From Gemmatimonadota bacterium (GTDB lineage Bacteria; Gemmatimonadota; Gemmatimonadetes; Gemmatimonadales; GWC2-71-9): a stretch of DNA of 8,756 nucleotides. This document shows, piece by piece, positions 1-5,514 of the stretch (positions are counted from its first letter, which is position 1; each line of letters begins with the position of its first letter). A model generated the notes under the pieces. That model had not been told where the DNA came from, did no database searches, and saw nothing but the letters and a program-made list of their open reading frames with translations. The stretch covers positions 1-8,756 of the forward strand of contig QHTS01000160.1 of assembly GCA_003220905.1 (NCBI GenBank), in the 5' to 3' direction. The position numbers and the translations under genes were made by a program.

Positions 1-1192
1 GGTACTTCACGGCGGGCACCTCCAGATGGATGTCGATGCGGTCGAGCAAAGGCCCGGAGACGCGGGCGAGGTAACGCTCCACGCCGAGCGGCCCGCAGAC
101 ACAATTGTGCTGCGGATCGCCGAAGTAGCCGCAGGGGCAGGGATTCATCGCCGCGGCGAGCATGAAGCGCGCCGGATAGGTGAGGCTCATCGCGGCGCGC
201 GCGATCGTCACGACGCCGTCCTCCATCGGCTGGCGCAGCACCTCGAGCACGTTCTTGCGGAACTCGGGCAGCTCGTCCAGGAACAGCACGCCGCCGTGCG
301 CGAGGCTCACTTCGCCCGGCCGCGGGTACGAGCCGCCGCCGATCAGTCCCGCGTCCGAGATCGTGTGATGCGGCGCGCGGAACGGCCGCCGCGCCACCAG
401 CGACTCCCCCACCGGCAGCACGCCCGCCACCGAGTGGATCTTGGTCGTCTCGAGCGCCTCGTCGAGGCTCATCTGCGGGAGAATGGTCGGCAGGCGCCGG
501 GCGAGCATCGTCTTGCCGCTGCCCGGGGGGCCGATCATGAGGATGTTGTGCCCCCCGGCCGCTGCGACTTCCAGCGCGCGTTTCGCATGTGCCTGCCCCT
601 TCACCTCCCCGAAGTCGACGTCGTGCTTCGCCCGCTCCGCCAAGAGCCCGGCGAGATCGACCCGCGCCTCCGGCAGCTCGGACCGGCCGTCCAGGAAGTC
701 GGCCAGCTCGGCCAGATTGCCGGCGCCCAGCACGCGGACCCCCGAGACGACGCCCGCCTCCGGCAGGTTCTCGCGCGGCAGGACGAGCGCCTCGAGCCCC
801 GCCGTGCGCGCCGCCAGTGCCACCGGCAGCGCCCCGCGCACCGGCCGAATCGCGCCCTCCAGTCCCAACTCGCCCAGCACCGCAACCCGGCCCAGCCGTT
901 CGGCCGAGATCTGCTCCGTGGCCGCAAGGATGCCCACCGCGATCGGCAAGTCGAACGCCGAGCCGTCCTTGCGAATGTCGGCCGGGGCGAGGTTCACGGT
1001 GATGCGCTTGAGGGGGAAGGTGTAGCCGGTGTTCGCGAGCGCGGCGTACACCCGCTCGCGCCCTTCCTTCACGGCCCCTTGGGGCAGCCCCACCGTGGCG
1101 AAGGTGGGAAGACCATTCGCGATGTCGGTCTCGACGTCCACCAGATAGGCGTCGATCCCCAGCACCGCGGCGGAGCGGACCCGAGCCAGCAT
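1..1192 (-). CDS. comM: ComM/YifB-family AAA+ ATPase (Mg-chelatase-like), 3' end beyond window
   Basis: Family knowledge: ComM is a cytoplasmic hexameric branch-migration helicase that helps integrate DNA during natural transformation. The sequence shows 397 codons, open from an ATG at 1192 to the window edge; relatives have roughly 500 residues, so the C-terminal part is missing. The N-terminal ChlI/Lon-protease-like domain covers about residues 1-190. Walker A is GPPGSGKT at residues 221-228. Walker B is VLFLDE, with D306 and E307. A cysteine cluster (CPCG, then CVCG) follows near residue 355, as is usual in the family. The start is chosen because MLARVRSAAVLGIDAY matches the family N-terminus. 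No Shine-Dalgarno sequence is seen, and a GC hairpin (1206-1223) lies 14 bases upstream. A broken second copy of the 5' part lies at 1839-2156. Identification is firm; a role in transformation is inferred from the family. Confidence 0.95.
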   Translation of the reverse strand, partial: MLARVRSAAVLGIDAYLVDVETDIANGLPTFATVGLPQGAVKEGRERVYAALANTGYTFPLKRITVNLAPADIRKDGSAFDLPIAVGILAATEQISAERLGRVAVLGELGLEGAIRPVRGALPVALAARTAGLEALVLPRENLPEAGVVSGVRVLGAGNLAELADFLDGRSELPEARVDLAGLLAERAKHDVDFGEVKGQAHAKRALEVAAAGGHNILMIGPPGSGKTMLARRLPTILPQMSLDEALETTKIHSVAGVLPVGESLVARRPFRAPHHTISDAGLIGGGSYPRPGEVSLAHGGVLFLDELPEFRKNVLEVLRQPMEDGVVTIARAAMSLTYPARFMLAAAMNPCPCGYFGDPQHNCVCGPLGVERYLARVSGPLLDRIDIHLEVPAVKY

Positions 1193-1205
1193 GGCACCGA
1201 CGGTA

Positions 1206-1223
1206 CCGCCGAAGGGCCGGCGG
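1206..1223 (-). repeat. GC hairpin in the comM leader
   Basis: A perfect 6-bp inverted repeat (CCGCCG / CGGCGG) with a 6-base loop lies 14 bases upstream of the comM ATG. It occupies the place where a Shine-Dalgarno sequence would be expected, and none is visible there. It might affect translation initiation, or it may be a chance structure in GC-rich DNA. Confidence 0.3.
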
Positions 1224-1271
1224 AGGGTAGGCAAAGACGCGCGACGGTAGCCCTTCTATTGCGGGCACCCC

Positions 1272-1313
1272 CTACGGAGTGACGTCGAACGGTTTGTACT
1301 TGACGAACGTGAC
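1272..1313 (-). pseudogene. Possible C-terminal remnant of a lost gene
   Basis: On the minus strand a 13-codon stretch reads VTFVKYKPFDVTP and then TAG (1272-1274). Eleven of its 13 sense codons end in G or C, as in the real genes of this window. An in-frame TAG lies just upstream at about 1317, so only a tail could survive. It sits where the gene upstream of comM would end, at the edge of the low-coding island. This is a short-signal inference; chance coding-like composition is possible. I do not recognise the parent family. Confidence 0.25.
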
Positions 1314-1329
1314 CCGCTAAAACAGCGTC

Positions 1330-1358
1330 TTGACACTGTGCAGTTTGTTCACTAATGT
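1330..1358 (+). promoter_or_regulatory. Candidate sigma70-type promoter
   Basis: A consensus -35 box TTGACA (1330-1335) is followed after exactly 17 bases by TAATGT (1353-1358), which matches TATAAT at three of six positions. It points toward the small ORF at 1441, whose strong Shine-Dalgarno sequence lies 70 bases downstream. The perfect -35 and ideal spacing favour it; the weak -10 counts against it. Confidence 0.35.
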
Positions 1359-1440
1359 CGGTTCGCACAGGCTTGGCGCCATTTCCGGCCTTTTCGCGAA
1401 ATCCCGCCCCGCTTGCGGCCCTGCGAGCAAGGAGGGGCGC

Positions 1441-1674
1441 ATGCCGGTTCCTGATTGTTTTTGGCACGTAGGTCGGCTGTGGCAAGTCGATTTCAACGCC
1501 CCCGCCAGATGCTGGGTAATCACCGCCCCAGGTCACCACATTGCGTGGTCCGCCACCGAGCGGCCTATCTGGCCCCACACCCTGCTATCGAGCGCGCCAG
1601 TCGAACAGGCTAAGGCCCGCATAGACCAAGCAGGATGTGGTGCTCGTGTGTGCGGCTGCAAAGTGCTGATCTAA
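1441..1674 (+). CDS. Hypothetical 77-aa protein with a strong RBS
   Basis: I do not recognise this protein. The reading frame is open further upstream, but ATG at 1441 is preferred: a perfect AAGGAGG (1429-1435) precedes it with a 5-base spacer, and a possible promoter lies at 1330-1358. The predicted product has 77 residues and begins MPVPDCFWHVGRLWQVDF. It carries several Trp residues and three Cys near the C-terminus (CGARVCGC). There is no signal peptide or membrane segment. It lies alone, opposite in direction to its neighbours, between comM and the comM fragment. It could be a small gene brought in with the island or a chance ORF. The ribosome binding site is the main support, and no conserved motif was seen. 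Confidence 0.35.
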   Translation: MPVPDCFWHVGRLWQVDFNAPARCWVITAPGHHIAWSATERPIWPHTLLSSAPVEQAKARIDQAGCGARVCGCKVLI

Positions 1675-1723
1675 CGCTTCCGCGCTTTTCTTCCTCGACG
1701 ACTGTCCCGCTGATGCTGCCTTG

Positions 1724-1746
1724 AGGGCCCCATCATCGAGGGCCCT
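1724..1746. repeat. AGGGCCC / GGGCCCT hairpin
   Basis: A perfect 7-bp stem (1724-1730 with 1740-1746) encloses a 9-base loop, extendable by G-T wobble pairs. It lies about 50 bases after the stop of the small plus-strand ORF and could end its transcript. No T tract follows, so it is not a standard intrinsic terminator. Confidence 0.3.
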
Positions 1747-1838
1747 TGGGACTGCGTGAGGCTTACGCTGTCTTGCGGCGCCGTGTGCGCCCCCGTGGCA
1801 AGGCGAACCGCACGACGGTGAACTCCAACTTGCTAGGG

Positions 1839-2156
1839 TTATCCGGGTGGGCCGATCATGAGGATGTTGTGCCCCCCGGCCGCTGCGACTTCCAGCGCAA
1901 CCCGGCCCAGCCGCTCGGCCGAGATCTGCTCCGTGGCCATCGGCAGGTCGAACGCGGAGCCGTCCTTGCGGATGTCGGCCGGGGCGAGGTTCACGGTGAT
2001 GCGCTTGAGGGGGAAGGTGTAGCCGGTGTTTGCGAGCGCGGCGTACACGCGCTCACGGCCCTCTTTCACCGCGCCCTGCGGCAGCCCGACCGTGGCGAAG
2101 GTCGGGAGCCCGTTCGCGATGTCGGTCTCGACGTCCCGCGCCCGCGGGAGTGTCAC
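1839..2156 (-). pseudogene. comM: Broken partial second copy of comM (5' part)
   Basis: From about 2136 down to 1843 the minus strand repeats codons 18-224 of the intact comM at 1-1192, in the same orientation, with two internal deletions. One removes 18 bases (comM 924-941), cutting residues of the FDLPIAVGILA motif. The other removes 306 bases (comM 578-883; 102 codons, junction at a shared CGC). Both keep the frame. The frame then ends in TAA (1839-1841) directly after MIGPPG, in the middle of Walker A, so no ATPase can be made. The native N-terminus (first 17 or so codons) is replaced by unrelated bases; a GTG at 2156 would give a 105-residue product. Outside the deletions the encoded residues are identical to the intact gene although many bases differ. 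It is best read as a gene remnant rather than a functional small protein. Confidence 0.85.
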
Positions 2157-2193
2157 CCAATCAGCCCACGGCAGGTCTTCTTGTTGCGAGCCC

Positions 2194-3057
2194 TCAGAAC
2201 GCCACCCGCGCCGCGAGCCCGGTTGACCGCGTCCCGAACCACGGGGCCACGCTCACGGGTGACGGCGTCCCGGCGTGGCCGTTCCCGATCAGGCGGACGG
2301 CGCCGAGCGCCAGCGACGCCGCGCCGATACCGGTGTTCAGGAGGCCCAGCGTGCCACGAGGCCCCGACGTCCCCAGGTTCGACGCGCCGGCGATGATGCC
2401 GATCGTTCCTGCGCCCACAGAAGCGATCCCGCCGGCCTGACGCGAGAGCCCAGTGTGAAGGACATTGAGCGTGAACGTCGCGACGTTGGTGGCGACGCTG
2501 ACGCCGGTCGCCACTTTGTATCCGTCGCTGGCCGGATATACAGCGCCGGCGACGGCGCAGTCTCCCCGCGGCGAGCCACAGCCGTAGGTCGGCTGGATCC
2601 GGGTCGCCTCCGCCAGCGTGATGCCGTTCTGCACGAGCCAACGGCCCACCTCCGGGTCGTCCTTGAGCTCCGGAGCGCGCGCGTAGTTGCGCGTCGCCGC
2701 AATCCGGAGCACCAGGTCCTCGTGTCCCGTCTGCTCGACCAGGTAGGCAAAGCCGCACCGCGTGCCCCGCCAGTCGATGAAGACGGGCACGTCGCGGTCC
2801 GGGAAGTCGGTATTCCGTGGAAAGACGCCCCGGACTTGGTAGGTGTGGAGGATATTCAGGACACGGGCACGGGCCGCTCGCTGGGCGGGCGTCAATCCCG
2901 ACACGTCCCGGGCGCGCAACTCCCGCTCGACGCTGTCGAAGTGCGCCCGCAGGCGGATCCGTTCGGCCGCGGCGAACGAGATCGGAGCGGGCGCCCGCCA
3001 CACCCCTGTCGCGAGCGCGCCGGTCAAGACGGTCGTCAGCATCAGAGCCTTGCGCAT
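2194..3057 (-). CDS. Secreted protein of unknown function
   Basis: A 287-residue protein that I cannot name. It opens with a signal peptide (MRKALMLTTVLTGALATG), so it is exported. Residues about 30-155 form a polar helical domain. Its core reads FPRNTDFPDRDVPVFIDWRG, then CGFAYLVEQTG, and later an acidic stretch with WLVQNGITLAEATRIQPTY. I recall similar wording in uncharacterised proteins, without a function. Two further Cys follow (YGCGSPRGDC). Residues about 170-260 are Gly/Ala/Ile-rich and hydrophobic, possibly membrane-associated, and the chain ends in Phe as many outer-membrane proteins do. ATG 3057 is chosen because GGGAGG (3063-3068) precedes it by 5 bases, behind a promoter at 3104-3133. 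It is a separate transcription unit, and the comM fragment begins about 40 bases after its stop. Confidence 0.8.
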   Translation of the reverse strand: MRKALMLTTVLTGALATGVWRAPAPISFAAAERIRLRAHFDSVERELRARDVSGLTPAQRAARARVLNILHTYQVRGVFPRNTDFPDRDVPVFIDWRGTRCGFAYLVEQTGHEDLVLRIAATRNYARAPELKDDPEVGRWLVQNGITLAEATRIQPTYGCGSPRGDCAVAGAVYPASDGYKVATGVSVATNVATFTLNVLHTGLSRQAGGIASVGAGTIGIIAGASNLGTSGPRGTLGLLNTGIGAASLALGAVRLIGNGHAGTPSPVSVAPWFGTRSTGLAARVAF

Positions 3058-3062
3058 GGGGA

Positions 3063-3068
3063 CCTCCC
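3063..3068 (-). promoter_or_regulatory. Shine-Dalgarno GGGAGG for the 2194-3057 gene
   Basis: Read on the minus strand, GGGAGG lies 5 bases before the ATG at 3057. It fixes that start over other in-frame possibilities and contrasts with the weak or absent ribosome binding sites of most genes here. Confidence 0.7.
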
Positions 3069-3103
3069 GCGACGGCGTACGTGCGGAGCGGAGCGTTGCT
3101 CGC

Positions 3104-3133
3104 AGCCTATGCCGGGGCGTCGCCGCCTGTCAA
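3104..3133 (-). promoter_or_regulatory. Promoter TTGACA-18-TAGGCT
   Basis: On the minus strand a perfect -35 TTGACA (3128-3133) is followed after 18 bases by TAGGCT (3104-3109), a form often seen in GC-rich bacteria. It lies about 47 bases before the ATG at 3057 and within the 143-base gap after the barrel gene. The secreted-protein gene therefore seems to be transcribed on its own. Confidence 0.55.
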
Positions 3134-3200
3134 GCCTGTCGCGTCGGCGCGACGGCGGCCCTGGCCGCGCCCACCGTAGCGGTCATTGCCGATAACGGCC

Positions 3201-3887
3201 TCACCGCAGCGACACACTCACACCCAGCTGAATCAGGAGTAGGTTCGCCTCGCTCCGGATCGGGCGGATGGTGAAGGAGCCGTCGCTGTTCTGGGTCACG
3301 CCGTTCTCGGTGACGTAGCTCGCCACACCGTTGCGCAGCCCCCGGACGCCGAGGTCGAGCGCCGTGTTCGACAGCGACCGTCCAAGAGCGACGCGCACGC
3401 CGCCGCCGATCTCGGTCGCCCACGTCAAGTCGTCGTGCAGGGTTTCGGTGAAGTCGCACCCGCAGGCGTCGTCTGGATTGGCGTCGGTCGCGAAGTAGGA
3501 TAAGCCGCCCGCCCAGAATCCGTACAATTGGACGCGCCCCAGGCGGAGCGCGACCTGCGGGCCCGCACGGAGCGACGTGATGTATGACTCGGTATCGAAG
3601 GCCGGCGGGCCTGACCACGAGTCGAAGCCGTGGAACAACACGGAGAGGTCCGCCCGCAGCGCTAGTCCGCCGTGCAGTGCGATCGGGACAGCGCCGTACG
3701 CGCCGAAGCCACCTGCGGCTCGCACAAACTGCTGGAACGGACCTCGGCCCAGCCCCAACGCCAGGTTGAGGCCGACCTGCGGCCTCTCCCAGCGCCGCGG
3801 CTCGTGGGAGCCGGATTGCGGCGCCGCTGGCCTCATGGCGAGCAGGGCGAGCAACGCACCCGAGGAGAGCGTCCGTCGCCACATCAT
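3201..3887 (-). CDS. Small outer-membrane beta-barrel protein
   Basis: A 228-residue protein beginning MMWRRTLSSGALLALLAM, a signal peptide with likely cleavage near residues 20-24. The mature part alternates polar and hydrophobic residues with many Gly and aromatic turns (VGLNLALGLGRG, GGLALRADLSVLFHGF, GRVQLYGFWAGGLSYF). It ends with RSEANLLLIQLGVSVSLR, the pattern of an 8- to 10-strand barrel closing strand. Wording such as TWATEIGGGVRVALG and TIRPIRSEANLL resembles barrel proteins I associate with Gemmatimonadota (recollection, not a search). A Cys pair (CGC) sits in a predicted loop. The start is ATG 3887; a second ATG follows at once. The start overlaps the stop of the RCC1 lipoprotein gene as ATGA, and no Shine-Dalgarno sequence is present (seven C precede it). 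Translation therefore probably depends on termination of the upstream gene. The cargo or role is unknown. Confidence 0.8.
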   Translation of the reverse strand: MMWRRTLSSGALLALLAMRPAAPQSGSHEPRRWERPQVGLNLALGLGRGPFQQFVRAAGGFGAYGAVPIALHGGLALRADLSVLFHGFDSWSGPPAFDTESYITSLRAGPQVALRLGRVQLYGFWAGGLSYFATDANPDDACGCDFTETLHDDLTWATEIGGGVRVALGRSLSNTALDLGVRGLRNGVASYVTENGVTQNSDGSFTIRPIRSEANLLLIQLGVSVSLR

Positions 3888-5509
3888 GGGGGGGTGACGC
3901 GAACGGGAACGGCGGAATCCGTCCCTTGGTTGCCGTCTCCGAGTTGTCCCTGGCGATTTGCGCCCCAACAGTACGCTGCACCGGATGCGGTAACCCCACA
4001 TGTATGGGCCGCCGTGCTGGTGTTGCCTCCCGCTTGGAGCGCGATGAGCGTGTGTCCCCCGCGCACCAGGACCGGCGTTTGGCTGCATGGGAACCCGCCC
4101 GGACAGCTTCCTGTGTTCGGATCGACACCGAGTTGGCCGACGCGGCTATCGCCCCAGCAGTACGCGACGCCGTTGATCGTCAGACCGCACGTATGCCATA
4201 GTCCGGTCGTGACTGACGCGAACGAGAGGCCACCCGCAACCGGCACCGGCATGGGACTGTCCGTTCCGGCGTTGCCATTGCCGAGCTGACCAAACCCGTT
4301 GCGCCCCCAACAGTACGCTTCGCCGCCAGTCGTGATACCGCAGGAATGCCAGAGGCCCGCGCTTACCTGGGTGAAAGAGCGACCGCCTGCTACTGGGAGC
4401 GGCGTCCTGCTGCAGAACTGATCCCCCGTGGTGGCGCACGTCTCGGTTGTTGACGTACCCAACTGAAAGTCGGCGTTATTGCCCCAACAGTACGCGACGT
4501 TGGTGGTGGTAGCACCGCATGTGTGAGACTCGCCGGCACTCACGTTACGGAACACGAGGCCTCCTTCGACCGGCATCGGTGTCGGGCTACACGGCCAGGT
4601 CCCCGTGAAGGTGCCCGGGCAGTTCACCGTCGTGGTATCGCCCAGCTGACCGGTGCCGTTGTATCCCCAACAGTACGCCGTTCCGCCCGCCGTGAGGCCG
4701 CACGCATGATCGCCTCCGACGCTCACGGATATGAAGTTCACGCCCCCTTGAACCAACACGGGAGTCGCACTGGTCGTGCCGGCGTGATCGTCACCGAGCT
4801 GCCCAAACTCGTTGGGGCCCCAGCAATACGTGGTCCCAACACCCGTGACAGCGCAGGTGACTGCCCTTCCGGCGTCAGCGGCGACAAAGCTCTGACCGCC
4901 CGAAACGAGAATTGGGGTGCCGCCCAGCTGGTCCACCACGCCGACCCCCCGGTCGATGGTGCCCCAACAGTACGCTCTGCCGGTGATCTGCGCCGCGCAC
5001 GAATGCTCGCCGCCGGTAGTCAAGGACGCGACCGTAAACAGGACGTCGAAGGGAGCCGTGCTCGCAGAGTCAAGGCGCGCCGCGCCTAGCCGGAGCGTGA
5101 AACCGGTTCCGCCGTGATTGATCGACAAGTCGGCGAAGGTGGCCACGCCATCGACTGCATTTAGGGTTGTGCTGCCGGACAGCGTAGAACCTCTTGGATC
5201 CGTCCCGAGCGCGACCGACACGGCATCTGTGGAGCCCGCTAGCCGGTTACCTCTCGCATCTTGAACTTCCACGAGCAACGGGGGCGTCAAGACGGCGTTG
5301 ACTTCCGCCTGAATGGGTTGGCCCGTGACAGCAAGCTTGGTGGCGACCACTCGGGTGTTCGTCGTGTCGCCACAGGCAGAGAGCGTAAGCCCAAGCAGCA
5401 GGCACGCGGAAAGCGTCTCAGCGCAGCGGCGTCGCGGGCTGGGGACTGGGATTGCGACCACTCCGGTTAATGGTGCGGGGTACGACGCCGAGCTGAGCGG
5501 GGCGGCCAC
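3884..5509 (-). CDS. RCC1-repeat lipoprotein with an invasin/filamin-like domain
   Basis: A cell-envelope protein of up to 541 residues. The GTG at 5509 lies 5 bases after the upstream stop. A GTG at 5461 would give a more typical lipoprotein signal and may be the real start. The signal ends in lipobox LSAC, with Cys46 (long-start numbering) as the lipidation site. Residues about 53-158 form an Ig-like domain of the bacterial filamin/invasin kind (VEVQDARGNRL, then DGVATFADLSINHGGTGFTL). Residues about 160-538 hold seven RCC1-like repeats, each with a Cys pair (HxCGxxxxGxAYCWG), consistent with a seven-bladed propeller held by one disulfide per blade. Three repeats carry an extra looped Cys pair. 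The probable role is binding or display at the surface; no catalytic residues are seen and the ligand is unknown. The gene is coupled to the downstream barrel gene by ATGA. Confidence 0.9.
   Translation of the reverse strand: MAAPLSSASYPAPLTGVVAIPVPSPRRRCAETLSACLLLGLTLSACGDTTNTRVVATKLAVTGQPIQAEVNAVLTPPLLVEVQDARGNRLAGSTDAVSVALGTDPRGSTLSGSTTLNAVDGVATFADLSINHGGTGFTLRLGAARLDSASTAPFDVLFTVASLTTGGEHSCAAQITGRAYCWGTIDRGVGVVDQLGGTPILVSGGQSFVAADAGRAVTCAVTGVGTTYCWGPNEFGQLGDDHAGTTSATPVLVQGGVNFISVSVGGDHACGLTAGGTAYCWGYNGTGQLGDTTTVNCPGTFTGTWPCSPTPMPVEGGLVFRNVSAGESHTCGATTTNVAYCWGNNADFQLGTSTTETCATTGDQFCSRTPLPVAGGRSFTQVSAGLWHSCGITTGGEAYCWGRNGFGQLGNGNAGTDSPMPVPVAGGLSFASVTTGLWHTCGLTINGVAYCWGDSRVGQLGVDPNTGSCPGGFPCSQTPVLVRGGHTLIALQAGGNTSTAAHTCGVTASGAAYCWGANRQGQLGDGNQGTDSAVPVRVTPP
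3888..3894 (-). repeat. Run of seven C at the lipoprotein/barrel junction
   Basis: A homopolymer of seven C (minus strand) lies directly before the ATGATG of the barrel gene and inside the last codons of the RCC1 lipoprotein. One extra C would remove the lipoprotein stop and join the two reading frames. It also occupies the ribosome-binding-site position of the barrel gene. Confidence 0.6.
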
Positions 5510-5514
5510 AGTCG

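Larger units (their letters stand above)
1193..1838. other. Low-coding island between comM and its broken copy
   Basis: About 650 bases without a recognisable conserved gene. By eye they are less GC-rich than the flanks, with more stops and T runs. The stretch holds the comM leader hairpin, a possible 13-codon gene tail on the minus strand, a candidate sigma70-type promoter and small ORF on the plus strand, and a GGGCCC-based hairpin. No transposase, inverted-repeat termini or target-site duplication was found. The flanks are an intact comM and a comM fragment in the same orientation, so this looks like a rearrangement scar. What was inserted or lost cannot be told from this sequence. Confidence 0.5.

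Noticed and set aside
26..1282. Long open plus-strand frame of 418 codons opposite comM.
   Set aside because: It is antisense to a clear comM reading frame with Walker motifs. Its Arg/His/Ala-rich product is typical of GC-rich antisense frames.
1669..1842. ATCTAAC at the end of the small ORF fits the RYYYAAC half of an integron attC site.
   Set aside because: No matching GTTRRRY occurs within a plausible distance downstream and no paired inner boxes are visible. One 7-base degenerate match is expected by chance.
1193..2140. A complete mobile element inserted at comM.
   Set aside because: No transposase or recombinase, terminal inverted repeats or target duplication is visible, and the two comM segments are overlapping copies rather than the two halves of one interrupted gene.
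1746..2396. Plus-strand frame of 216 codons across the comM fragment and the secreted-protein gene.
   Set aside because: It mirrors the comM antisense frame and then the antisense of another gene. No ribosome binding site or domain supports it.
2153..3195. Alternative frames on both strands over the secreted-protein gene.
   Set aside because: Only the frame 2194-3057 has a signal peptide, promoter, Shine-Dalgarno sequence and normal composition; the others are Arg-rich shadows.
3180..3200. GCCG-ATAA-CGGC inverted repeat just after the barrel gene stop, as a terminator.
   Set aside because: The stem is only 4 bp and no T tract follows on the minus strand.
3888..4128. Upstream extension of the barrel protein to starts at 4088 or 4128.
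   Set aside because: The added residues lie inside the RCC1 lipoprotein gene, are Arg-rich, and precede a clear signal peptide at MMWRRTLSSG.
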